In this document: positions 43,525-52,307 of the stretch, in pieces | Layout: every line of letters begins with the position of its first letter | Position numbering within the stretch: the first letter of the stretch is position 1 | Assembly: GCF_002197845.1 (NCBI RefSeq) | Contig: NZ_NIDE01000019.1 | Coordinates: forward strand, 372,001-436,000 | DNA length: 64,000 nt | Direction of reading: 5' to 3' | Source of the DNA: Fimbriiglobus ruber | GTDB lineage: Bacteria > Planctomycetota > Planctomycetia > Gemmatales > Gemmataceae | Notes under the pieces: model-generated | Told to the model about the DNA's origin: nothing | Seen by the model: only the letters and a program-made list of their open reading frames with translations | Database searches by the model: none | Translations under genes and position numbers: made by a program

Positions 43525-44301
43525 CTAACCCCGCCTGGGATGGATCAGCCGCGGTGGGTGGTTGTCCAGGCAGTTCTGAAACCATCTCGGGAGACGGTCC
43601 TGCGACACCCGCAACTGACAAGTGCCTTCCGGGTCGAACTCGGCTAACCAGACCGGCACGCTTCCCGAGTTATCGAAGAAGTAGGCCCGATACGCCTGCG
43701 CACGAGCGACGCTCGCCAGATCCAGGCAACGGGCGTAGCGCTCGCGGATCTTGTCCTCGGGTACTGCGTGCCCACCGATCTGCACACGGGTGCGGACGCG
43801 GGCGACGTTGAGTTCCGCCGTACTCGTGCAGACGAAGTACAGGTAGGTCTTGTAGCCCTCCGCTCTGGCCCGGCCGAAGAACTCCACCTTGCTCGGGTGC
43901 GACATCACGGTCTCGAACGAGAACGAGTCGCCGCGCCGCATCAACTCCTCGCGCAAGAAATCCACGACGGCCGCGGCGAGATACCCGTCGGCCCGCGGCG
44001 CCCACACCACGGACCCATCCACCACGGCTTCACAGAAGAACGGGTGGTCGGCCGCGAGCCGCCCGCCGGCCCGGAGGGAATCGCACAGCCTCTCGAACGG
44101 CACCGCCACGTCGAACCGCGCCAGGTCGAGGCCGGCGCTAACGAGCGCGCGCTCCACCTCGTCGGCGTTGAGGTAGTGATTCAGCCGGAACAGCCCGGTC
44201 GCCGGAGACCATTCCCGGGCCAGTGACCGGATGATGCTCGACTTTCCCGAGCCGTTCGGGCCGGCGAACATCCGCAACCGTTTGGCCCGAGTGTCGGTCA
44301 T
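43525..44301 (-). CDS. zeta-toxin-like P-loop kinase
   Basis: 258 residues from the ATG at 44301, which overlaps the stop of the large WD40/GTPase/TIR gene as ATGA. Walker A FAGPNGSGKSSIIRSL is at residues about 12-27, followed by the zeta-family pattern NADEVERAL and SFSFETVMSHPSKVEFFGRARAEGYKTYLYFVCT, which match the UDP-GlcNAc kinase/zeta toxin family. RVRTRVQIGGHAVPEDKIRERYARCL supplies the Arg-rich region that contacts phosphate. Family members phosphorylate nucleotide sugars or other small molecules. No epsilon-like antitoxin lies next to it; instead it is coupled to a giant sensor-like protein, so it may be an effector or a housekeeping kinase recruited to it. Confidence 0.85.
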   Translation of the reverse strand: MTDTRAKRLRMFAGPNGSGKSSIIRSLAREWSPATGLFRLNHYLNADEVERALVSAGLDLARFDVAVPFERLCDSLRAGGRLAADHPFFCEAVVDGSVVWAPRADGYLAAAVVDFLREELMRRGDSFSFETVMSHPSKVEFFGRARAEGYKTYLYFVCTSTAELNVARVRTRVQIGGHAVPEDKIRERYARCLDLASVARAQAYRAYFFDNSGSVPVWLAEFDPEGTCQLRVSQDRLPRWFQNCLDNHPPRLIHPRRG

Positions 44302-47300
44302 GGCTGCGGCCCGGGCGTGCCGTCAGACTGCGGGTCGTAAGGCGTCGTTGTGCCGTCGGCGTGCAGCCGGACCAGCCGGCCGTCCTGTTCCACGACGACC
44401 GATTTTTGGATCGCAAACGCCGCGTCCAGCGACTGACGGCCGACCTGTTGCAGGGCCAGTCGCATCCGGCTTTCTACCGGCGATTGGTCATCGTCCTCCG
44501 TCTCGCCATCCGGCCCGCGGCGGCTAAACTCGTCTTTCGCCAAACGCTGTTTCCAGTGAATCGCTGCCGGGTGGCGCGGGTCGATGCGGTAGAGGGCTAG
44601 TAGCAGGTCCAACGCGGTGTCGAAGTAGCGATCGTCGTTGCGGAAGTCGAAATATACGTCGGTTTGCAAAGCGGGTGGCAGCGACTCCTTCGGCTCGCCG
44701 GCCAGCAGTAGAAGGGTGACGGATGCCTTTTCGGCCTCGGTCCCCAACAGCCGGGCCGAGATCAGATCCGCTTCCGCAGCAACGACGGCCTCCGTGTTCG
44801 GGACTTGGTTCTCGTACTTCCGCCGATAAGCTGGCGTGCCGACGATTAGCACCCGGTCCGCTTGCTCGACGCGACCCACGAAGCGCGAGCCGCTGGCCCC
44901 GAGGTGGGCGTTGTCCCCGCGTTCAAGCACGACGGGAATGCCGGCCTTTTCCAGGTCGGACGCCAACCGGCGTTCGACCCACCGCTCGTATTCGGCGTTC
45001 TCCCGTGCGTAGCTGACGAAGCATGTGGGTACTGGCCGCTCCTCAGCTTGGGCGAGCCGCAATAGCTCGTAGATCACTTCCTCGAACCGCGTCCGCCGTT
45101 CGGCGACGGCGCCCTCGTGGGTGATCGCCCGGCGGTCCGCCGGCCGCACGCTGAGGGGCTCGTCCGGCGGGTACGCGACGCTATTACCGCACTCCTCGCA
45201 GAACACATTTACCTTCCCCAACTTCATCCGCCGAATCATCACCACCCGGTCTACCGGCGTCCCGCACCGCGAACACCGGACCGGGCGCAGTCGCCGCACG
45301 TTCACACTCCGGCGACTCAAAACCTGCTCGACCAACCCCTCGAACACCGCCCGAACCTGGGCGCCGAGCGTGGGGCTGAACAGCAGGACCAGTGTGCGCT
45401 CGGTGTCGTCGCGGACCTGCCGCACCCCGCACAGGTCGTTATGATCGGTCGTGAACCATGCCACGTCCTGAGCCTGATCGGTGCGGAGGAACAGGTTCGT
45501 GTAGCCCAGGAGTACGACCAGCGAGGCGAAGGTGTTCTCCGTCGAGCCGGTGAGGACGTACAAGGGTCCGTCCTCTGTCACGAGGTCGTCCCGCTCCGGC
45601 TTCTTCAGGTTCATCAGGTCGGGGAAGACCAGTAGCCGCATGTCGCCCCACGCCTCGCGGAAGCAGCGGTAGCTCAGCCGGTTGGCGAGGAACGCCGTGA
45701 TCGTGCCGTCGAGCAGCAGAGCCCGGTCGGACTCGGAGAGTACCTCTAGCTCCCGAAAGCGGTAACTGTTGTCGAGCAGGCGGGACTCCTCGACCGCGCC
45801 CAGCCCGCGCGAGTTCCGTCGGGCTTCGAGTACGATCGAAGACGCCAGGTTGTTCAGGAGTTCGGGGACAAGCAGAATGCGCTCGTCGCCGGTCGAGAGC
45901 ATCAGCAGCCGCACGAAACCCTGGCTGCTCAAGTGCCGGACGGCGGTCAATAACTGGGCGTCGGTCAACGATTCCAGAGTCCCCGCAGGCAATCGCCGCG
46001 CGCTCTGATCCGGACGGTTGCTCGTCAATTCCTCCCGAAGTTCTGCGGTCGAGAAGATGATCTGCTTCCGGGTGCGGTTCTCTTTCAAGGCCAGTACGAA
46101 GTCTTTGATACGCTTGAAGACGGCGTCGGTCGAAACGGCCGGCTTGTCATCCCAGGGGATTGCCCGCTTCATGCGATCCAGCAGATCGTCCAGCCCAAGC
46201 CCCGAGGCGGCGCTCGTAGCCACCCAGCCCCCGGCGATGCCTTGCCGACGGCAGAACTGGTCGAGTTCCTCGCGGGTGAGTACGGGGTGCCCGCGATCCA
46301 CACGGGCCGCGACCAGGATCTTCGGGCACTCGGGAGGGAGTTGACGAAGCCAATACTCGGCACTGCCTAGCGGGTCGCGGGTATTGGTCGGGTCGAACAG
46401 TATTAGAGCCAGGTCCGCGTCCTGGATCGAGAGTGCGTGAATCAGCCGATAGTCGGGCTGACCGGCGAGATCCCACAGCACGGCTTCACACTGTGTGCCA
46501 TCTTTGCGTGTCTGGGCGAGTTGACCGAGTACCCAGAATTGTTGCCCGTGGGTCGAATCGTGTTCGCGGTACTCGCCATGCGCCAGCCGCCAGCCGAGCC
46601 CCGTCTTTCCGACCCCGGAATCGCCGACGAGTACGATTTTCGCGGTGGTGTTGTGGACAGTTTGGTATCTCGGGTTGGCTACTCCACTTGTCGACTCGGT
46701 GGATGTGCGGCCCGCGCCGTGACCCAAAAGTATGTCGAAATCCAATTCCCAGAAGCGAATGAGACGGCTGTTGTGTTTGTCTTCTAATGTCGATGCCGAA
46801 GCGTCCGTCGCCAGTATGGGGCGGTCCGGATGAAAGCACAGGGCTGCTACGTTAATAAATTGCTGCTGCGGCACTGGAATAATTGCGATACACTCCCACG
46901 ATTGGCGACTCCAGAGCCGGACTGTTCCGTCAAAACTCTTGGAGGCGAGCAATGCGGCCTTCTGGCAGAACGCAAGCGCCGACACTGCGTGCGTGTGCCC
47001 TTCGAGAGTACGCATCAGCTTGCCGCTCTCCGGGTCCCACAATCGCACCGTCTTGTCATCTCCTCCGCTAGCCAATACGCTGCCCCGCGGGTCGAACGCC
47101 ACGCTGAAGACAGCGTGCGTGTGCCCGAGAGTGTGGAGCAGCTTGCCACCATCTGTGTACCATAGCCGGACTTTCTTGTCATACCCACCGCTGGCCAACA
47201 CACCACCCCGTGGGTCGAATGCCACGCTGTATACATATTCCCTGTGCGCTTCGAGGGTACGCAGCTCACCGCTCTCTAGATCCCACAACCTTACCGTCTC

Positions 47301-47711
47301 ATTTCCCCCACTGGCCAATGCCCCGCCTCGCGGGTCGAACGCCACGCTCCAGAAATTGCCCGTGTGCCCTTCGAGAGTGCTGAGCAGCATTCCGCTCTCC
47401 ACGTCCCACAACCGCACCGTCTTGTCCCCCCCACTGGCCAACACCGCGCCACGCGGGTCGAACGCCACACTGCGGGCATTGTTCTTCTGCCCTTTGAGGG
47501 TACGTAACAGCTCGCCGCTCTCCACGTCCCATGTCCTTACCGTGCTGTCATTTCCGCTGCTGGCCAATAATCCGCCCCGCGGGTCGAACGCCACGCCATT
47601 AACCACGCCCTTGTGCCCTTCGAGGGTGCGCAGGAGCTTCACGCCCGGTGGCAGTTCCTCCGTCGCGTCGCTGGCTATCGGTCGTGGTTTGAACTGTGGA
47701 TTTTTCGCCAT
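44298..47711 (-). CDS. WD40 / Roc-like GTPase / zinc-ribbon / TIR-SEFIR multidomain protein
   Basis: 1137 residues. Residues about 25-330 form a WD40 beta-propeller with seven repeats of the type LEGH..VAFDPRG..LASGG-DKTVRLWD. A small GTPase follows, with P-loop VLVGDSGVGKTGLGWRL near 365, switch II LWDLAGQPDYR near 413, and a specificity-loop-like VAARVDRG, as in Roc or Rab-like modules. About 550-780 is a helical COR-like or winged-helix region. A four-Cys zinc ribbon (CSRCGTPVDR..CEECG) lies at about 812-838. A TIR/SEFIR domain begins near 892 (PTCFVSYARENAEYERWVERRLASDLEKAGIPVVLE, then ADRVLIVGTPAYRRKYE). The architecture resembles NLR-like immune receptors: propeller sensor, GTPase switch, TIR effector. 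Whether TIR has NADase activity is not determined. A zeta-like kinase is translated from its stop. Confidence 0.88.
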   Translation of the reverse strand: MAKNPQFKPRPIASDATEELPPGVKLLRTLEGHKGVVNGVAFDPRGGLLASSGNDSTVRTWDVESGELLRTLKGQKNNARSVAFDPRGAVLASGGDKTVRLWDVESGMLLSTLEGHTGNFWSVAFDPRGGALASGGNETVRLWDLESGELRTLEAHREYVYSVAFDPRGGVLASGGYDKKVRLWYTDGGKLLHTLGHTHAVFSVAFDPRGSVLASGGDDKTVRLWDPESGKLMRTLEGHTHAVSALAFCQKAALLASKSFDGTVRLWSRQSWECIAIIPVPQQQFINVAALCFHPDRPILATDASASTLEDKHNSRLIRFWELDFDILLGHGAGRTSTESTSGVANPRYQTVHNTTAKIVLVGDSGVGKTGLGWRLAHGEYREHDSTHGQQFWVLGQLAQTRKDGTQCEAVLWDLAGQPDYRLIHALSIQDADLALILFDPTNTRDPLGSAEYWLRQLPPECPKILVAARVDRGHPVLTREELDQFCRRQGIAGGWVATSAASGLGLDDLLDRMKRAIPWDDKPAVSTDAVFKRIKDFVLALKENRTRKQIIFSTAELREELTSNRPDQSARRLPAGTLESLTDAQLLTAVRHLSSQGFVRLLMLSTGDERILLVPELLNNLASSIVLEARRNSRGLGAVEESRLLDNSYRFRELEVLSESDRALLLDGTITAFLANRLSYRCFREAWGDMRLLVFPDLMNLKKPERDDLVTEDGPLYVLTGSTENTFASLVVLLGYTNLFLRTDQAQDVAWFTTDHNDLCGVRQVRDDTERTLVLLFSPTLGAQVRAVFEGLVEQVLSRRSVNVRRLRPVRCSRCGTPVDRVVMIRRMKLGKVNVFCEECGNSVAYPPDEPLSVRPADRRAITHEGAVAERRTRFEEVIYELLRLAQAEERPVPTCFVSYARENAEYERWVERRLASDLEKAGIPVVLERGDNAHLGASGSRFVGRVEQADRVLIVGTPAYRRKYENQVPNTEAVVAAEADLISARLLGTEAEKASVTLLLLAGEPKESLPPALQTDVYFDFRNDDRYFDTALDLLLALYRIDPRHPAAIHWKQRLAKDEFSRRGPDGETEDDDQSPVESRMRLALQQVGRQSLDAAFAIQKSVVVEQDGRLVRLHADGTTTPYDPQSDGTPGPQP

Positions 47712-47907
47712 ACGCTTTCACGCGCCCCGCGCTGTGTCCCGCGGTACTCGGAGCAAGTTGGTGTCATCCGATTTCGTCGGATCGTCACCAGTCAATATAC
47801 CGTTTGTGTTGTTGGGCCAGAAGGCGGGCGAGCCGAGTAAAATCTGTCGGCGACACCCGATTGAGTTGCTGGAGCCGGCTCGTGGGGCCGGGGGCGCCTA
47901 ACCCGCC

Positions 47908-49611
47908 TTACCCCACGATCGTTTTTCGCCGCTTGATGTAGTCCCACACGACGTACCGATCGAGTTCCCGGCCGGTGGTGAAGACGACGCGGCCCTTCGT
48001 GGCTTCCGCCATCTTGTATGCGAAGCGGATGTCCTCGCGGGACTGGTTCCAGGTCGAAAGTAAGAAAATGTTGATCGTGATGCCTTCCCGGGCGCAGAGC
48101 ATGGCTTCGCGCATGGTCGCCCGCTCCGTCCGCGGGTCGGGCGGGTAGAGCATGTAGAGCGTGCTGCCCTCGAAGTGGGCAGTGGGCAGCCCGTCGGTGA
48201 TGAGCATGATCTGCCGGTTCGGCGTGTCGCGGACGCTCAGATACCGACGGGCCGTTTGCAGCGCGTACTGGATGTTCGTGAAGTGCCAGGGGATGTCGAA
48301 CTCGGACACGTCCGGCTTACTCATGTCCTTCCACAGGCGGACGACCGGGCTGAACAGCGTGACCGGCTTGGGCATCAGGGACGCCACTTCGGTCACCGCC
48401 CGCGGCTTGGCGAACGTGTACATCTCGATGAACTGGAGGAAGTCGCCCGGGTATTCCGAGCGGATCAACCCGTCCAGCGCCAGGCCCATCCGCTTGACGT
48501 TCACGTACAACCCGTCGTAGCGCATCGAGCCGGACATGTCGAGCAACACGCACGTCGCCGCCTTCGGGTAGTTCCGCGTCTCGTGGACTTCAATGTCTTC
48601 CGGCTTCATGCGGACCGGCAGGCCGGGGCCGCCGCGGAGCAGGGCGTTGGTGAAGCTGGCCGGGATGTCCATGTGCGCGACCGAGTCGCCGAACTCGTAT
48701 TGTTTCGTTTTCGCGGACTCGGTCGCCCCGTCCCCGGTCACCGCGTCCGGGTGCCGCCCGGTCCGGGACGCCCGCAGGTCGCTGAAGATCTGGGTCAGAA
48801 CCTTCGATTGGAAGACGCGGAACGCCTTCGGGGTCATCTGGAACCCCTTGCGGGCGTCCCCTTCGAGCCCCTGCTGGCGGGCCATCTCGCGGACGTAATC
48901 CTCGACCCGTTGCTGAAACTGGCGGAGCCCTTCGACGTCCGCCTCGGACGCGAACTTGGACAACTCGTCGAGGTCGATGATGCCGATCTGGGCGGTCTTC
49001 TTCGCCTCGGCGAGTTGCTTGAGGAGTTTGTCGATCTCTTCGAGTTCTTCCTTGATCGCGAGCGCTTCCGGAACCGTCATCTTCTTCCGGCCGGTGAACG
49101 TGTACTTCCCGGCCAGTTCGTCCACCTGGTACTTGTCGCCCAGGTTCTGGACGAGTTGAACGAGGCCGCGCGCGAACGCCCCGCGCTCGTCGCCGGCTTC
49201 GTAATAGAGTTCTTCCAGGTCGCGGAGTTGTTCTTCCTTGAGCGCCTGCCGAAACTTCTTTTGCAAATGCTGTGGCGGATTCATCCCGGCGGCCCGGTCG
49301 TCAACGGCACGCTTGGCCGCGTTCTGGGCGGCCTTGGTCTCGTATGTTTCGAGGATCTTGCGCTTCCGCTCTTCGAGCATTTGCCGCAGCGCGTCGATGC
49401 TCGGCCCGAGCCCCGCGATCTCACTGATGTCGAGGCGGACCGCCCGGGCGAGTTCTTCCTCGGTCAGGTCGTTGAGGTCGCCATATTCGAGTAAATGCTC
49501 GAAAGCCGGCGAAACCAAATCGGGGGGCGGTTGCGACGGACTGGGGAAACGGACCGGGTCGTATTTCTGATAGGTATGAATGATCCCGCCGAGGCGGTTC
49601 GGGTTGCTCAT
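47908..49611 (-). CDS. VWA-domain protein
   Basis: 567 residues from the ATG at 49611 (MSNPNRLGGIIHTYQKYDPVRFP); the frame upstream is not protein-like. The N-terminal 330 residues are helical and charged. The C-terminal third is a von Willebrand factor A domain with an intact MIDAS: DMSGSMRYDG near residue 355, Thr in DIPWHFTNIQYAL and Asp in IMLITDGLPTAH. Similar proteins, often next to MoxR AAA+ ATPases, assist metal insertion or complex assembly, but no MoxR gene is adjacent here. Cytoplasmic, as no signal is seen. Confidence 0.87.
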   Translation of the reverse strand: MSNPNRLGGIIHTYQKYDPVRFPSPSQPPPDLVSPAFEHLLEYGDLNDLTEEELARAVRLDISEIAGLGPSIDALRQMLEERKRKILETYETKAAQNAAKRAVDDRAAGMNPPQHLQKKFRQALKEEQLRDLEELYYEAGDERGAFARGLVQLVQNLGDKYQVDELAGKYTFTGRKKMTVPEALAIKEELEEIDKLLKQLAEAKKTAQIGIIDLDELSKFASEADVEGLRQFQQRVEDYVREMARQQGLEGDARKGFQMTPKAFRVFQSKVLTQIFSDLRASRTGRHPDAVTGDGATESAKTKQYEFGDSVAHMDIPASFTNALLRGGPGLPVRMKPEDIEVHETRNYPKAATCVLLDMSGSMRYDGLYVNVKRMGLALDGLIRSEYPGDFLQFIEMYTFAKPRAVTEVASLMPKPVTLFSPVVRLWKDMSKPDVSEFDIPWHFTNIQYALQTARRYLSVRDTPNRQIMLITDGLPTAHFEGSTLYMLYPPDPRTERATMREAMLCAREGITINIFLLSTWNQSREDIRFAYKMAEATKGRVVFTTGRELDRYVVWDYIKRRKTIVG

Positions 49612-49707
49612 GCGCGGCCTGCCGTGGGAGTCGGGCCGGTCACGGTTGGCTGCCGGCACACCCCCATTGTAGACGGGCCGCGCCGCGAGAAACACGCGGT
49701 TCGGTCG

Positions 49708-50520
49708 TTATCCGCACAGAACCAGGAGTTCGCCCGTCCCGCCGTTGACGAGATCGCCGCGGTAGCAGCGAACGTCCCGGGCGACAAATCGATCGGTGGC
49801 TCGCACGTCCAGGGTCCGAAGGTGTGACAATAGGAGGCCGAGAAACGCGGGGCGGTAGTCGCAACTCCATTGCATCCCGGGCGCCAGTTCCGGCGGCGGA
49901 CCGCCGACCAGGATCGTCCCGCGCTTCATCCCCGCTCCGGCCCCGCGGCCGACCCCGCCGGCAGCCACGAGCGTCCCCGCGATCATCGAGGCGGCTGCAA
50001 ACTCACCGATCGCCCCCTCGACGACGATGATGCCGCGGCGCATCAACAAGCCGACCTCGTGGCCCGCAGCCCCGCGAACCACGATCGACCCGCCCCGCAT
50101 TCCCCGCCGGCTCCCGCGGTACGCCGCCCCGACCTGGTTTCCCGCGCGGCCGGCCACCTCGATCGCCCCACCCGCCATCTCGGCACCGAGCCAGTCCCCG
50201 GCATCGCCCGCGACGGCGAGCCGCCCGCCGGTCATCCCCGCCCCGGCGTGCATGCCGACGTTGCCCTCGACCGTGATCGTCCCCGCGGTCATGCCCGCGC
50301 CGACGTGCTTGATCGTGTCGGTCTCGCCCGCAATGTGAAGATGGCCGTCGTCCGCGGAGCCGGTCACGGCGAAAAACTGGCCGACTTCCTCGCGGTGGTT
50401 GCCGTGGTAGACGGGCAACTTTGAGATTTCTAGTGGGCTCAATCCACGAACCCGGTCCGGCGTCACGCCTTCGAGTTCGAGCGGGATCGGGGACGATTGG
50501 CGGAGAGTCAGCGTCAGCAT
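49708..50520 (-). CDS. fhcC: FhcC-like formyltransferase/hydrolase complex subunit C (GXGXG domain)
   Basis: 270 residues from the ATG at 50520. The protein is a GXGXG-motif beta-helix: repeated units such as HIAGETDTIKHVGAGMTAGTITVEGNVGMHAGAGMTGGRLAVAGDAGDWLGAEM and NQVGAAYRGSRRGMRGGSIVVRG. This is the signature of subunit C of formylmethanofuran dehydrogenase (FwdC/FmdC) and of FhcC of the H4MPT-linked formyltransferase/hydrolase complex. Many planctomycetes carry that C1 pathway for formaldehyde oxidation. No fhcA, B or D gene lies within the window on either side, so the complex is split or encoded upstream of another unit. Cytoplasmic. Confidence 0.85.
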   Translation of the reverse strand: MLTLTLRQSSPIPLELEGVTPDRVRGLSPLEISKLPVYHGNHREEVGQFFAVTGSADDGHLHIAGETDTIKHVGAGMTAGTITVEGNVGMHAGAGMTGGRLAVAGDAGDWLGAEMAGGAIEVAGRAGNQVGAAYRGSRRGMRGGSIVVRGAAGHEVGLLMRRGIIVVEGAIGEFAAASMIAGTLVAAGGVGRGAGAGMKRGTILVGGPPPELAPGMQWSCDYRPAFLGLLLSHLRTLDVRATDRFVARDVRCYRGDLVNGGTGELLVLCG

Positions 50521-50698
50521 GGGGAAAGCCGGGTGGGTCGTCGGCAATCGGGAGGTTGATACTCTACGACCTCTACGACCCACGGGGGGCTCCTGGCCGA
50601 ACGCCCGTCGGAACGCGCCGCCATACATCGGAGTTTGTGTCGAACCCCCCTCGCTCGGTAAAATCCCTTCTTTCTCCCGCGCCGAAAAGGATTTGAAC

Positions 50699-52183
50699 GT
50701 GGCCGATCGCTGGGCTCTCGTCGTAGCCGTCGATAAATACCTCGACCCCGCACTGAACGGCGTGACCTATGCCGAGGCGAGCGCGCGGGCCGTGGCAGAC
50801 GCGCTCGCCGGCGCGGGGTGGCCCAAGGCCAATCAAATCCTTCTCTTCGGCCAGCAAGCTACCAAGACCGTTCTGGAATCCCGGCTAGGAAAGCTCAAGA
50901 AGGCGGTCCGCCGCGGCGACGACCTGCTGGTTTTCGTCACAGGGAAAGGATTCTCGCGGGGCGGAGCCGGGTACCTCGCTTGCTGGGACACCCAGGCGGA
51001 CGACCTGACCGACACCGCCGCGGCCGTGGCGGACTTGTTCGCTGCCCTGAACGCGACCAAGGCCGCCCGGGTCACCGTGTTGCTCGACGTGGGCGAAACC
51101 CCGCTGCCGTCGAACCCGGTCCCCGCCGACACCTTGCCCCAACTCGACGTCGACCAACTTCACGCCCTTTTCGATGACTCGGCTCGGGCGGTCTGCCTCA
51201 TGGCGTGTGCGCCAGACGAAGAGTCTTATGCCCCGGCCGCGCTCAAGAAAAGCGCGTGGGCTCATCTCGTCGCCGACGCGCTCTCCGGTCGCACGGCGAA
51301 GGCAGCCGACGCCGGCGGCCGTGTTACCGCCCGCTCCCTACACGATTTCGTCGGCGACGAGTTGCCGCGGACGTTGCGCAAGCACTTCGGTGCGTCAGCC
51401 GTCCAGACGCCGCAGCTTTACGGCGCGTGCCCCGCGGACGCGATTCTGGCGGACGTGTCGGGCCGGGTTGGGGGGGCGGAGAACGGCTTCCTGCTCGACC
51501 CGGCCCGCCTGAGCCGCGTGGTGTTTCGGTCCGAAAGCTCGGGGCGGGTCAAGGATCTCACCGGGTTCCGCAAATCGTTCCAGATGCCGACGAGTGCGAC
51601 GCCGTCGGCCCGGAAGTTCATTGCCCGACTCGCCGCCGAGGACGTGAAAGCCGACCTGGACGAAGTCTTCGCTGCGGTCCGTGAACAGGTGGGTTACAAG
51701 CGCAAAGACCTGGACGTTTCCACCGGCGGTGATGGAGCCGGAACGCTGCGAACGCCCGATTTTGAATACACCGTATCCGCCGGCCTCGACCCGGCCGACC
51801 CGGCGCGGGTGACGTGGACCCGGGAGGTCGGCCAGTTCGCCGACCCGGGGTTCGTTCGCGGCCCGGGCTTCGAAGCCGTGTTCGGCAAGCTGTTCGACCA
51901 ACTCGTCTTCGAGTTCGCGGTCCCGGTCGACGTGTCCGGCCTGGTCGACCGGCTCGAAGACCGCTTGCCCAAAGGTGTGAAGATTCACGTCGCCAGCGAC
52001 GGCACGACCTGCGATGTGGCGCTCGCGGGATTCGCCGGGCGGGTGACTGTGGGCAAGGACACATTGACTGTCCGCGGCCGCGGGGCCGACTCGGCCGGGT
52101 TGCTCGACCAGTTCCTGGCGTTCTTGCAGACGGTCGGGCCGCTCGGCGAACCGGCTGCGTTGCCGCCGCGGAAAAAAGCTTGA
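50699..52183 (+). CDS. caspase-fold (C14-like) protein lacking the catalytic dyad
   Basis: 494 residues from the GTG at 50699, chosen for AAAGGA 7 bases upstream and because the fold begins at once (ADRWALVVAVDKYLDPALNGVTYAEASARAVADALAGAGW). The p20-like order is intact: ILLFGQQATKTVLESRLGKL, then DLLVFVTGKGFSRGGAGYLACWD, TAAAVADLFAAL, VTVLLDVGETPL. The catalytic His (usually SGHG) is replaced by Lys in TGKG near residue 80, and the catalytic Cys (usually DxCxS) is replaced by Gly in LDVGET near residue 129. It is therefore a predicted pseudoprotease. The C-terminal half has no recognised domain. It is divergent from fhcC, with 178 bp between starts. Confidence 0.8.
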   Translation: MADRWALVVAVDKYLDPALNGVTYAEASARAVADALAGAGWPKANQILLFGQQATKTVLESRLGKLKKAVRRGDDLLVFVTGKGFSRGGAGYLACWDTQADDLTDTAAAVADLFAALNATKAARVTVLLDVGETPLPSNPVPADTLPQLDVDQLHALFDDSARAVCLMACAPDEESYAPAALKKSAWAHLVADALSGRTAKAADAGGRVTARSLHDFVGDELPRTLRKHFGASAVQTPQLYGACPADAILADVSGRVGGAENGFLLDPARLSRVVFRSESSGRVKDLTGFRKSFQMPTSATPSARKFIARLAAEDVKADLDEVFAAVREQVGYKRKDLDVSTGGDGAGTLRTPDFEYTVSAGLDPADPARVTWTREVGQFADPGFVRGPGFEAVFGKLFDQLVFEFAVPVDVSGLVDRLEDRLPKGVKIHVASDGTTCDVALAGFAGRVTVGKDTLTVRGRGADSAGLLDQFLAFLQTVGPLGEPAALPPRKKA

Positions 52184-52307
52184 TCGGCGAATCACCCGCC
52201 CGCCGCGCCGCGGACCATTGACTCCCTCCGCCCGATGGGAACAATAGCCGGAACCGCGGCCGCGACGGCCCGGTTTCCCACCTGCAATGTCTCACCGAGG
52301 CCACCTC

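Noticed and set aside
43525-44301. Classical epsilon-zeta toxin-antitoxin pair
   Set aside because: No small antitoxin gene flanks the kinase; its only coupled neighbour is the 1137-residue receptor-like gene.
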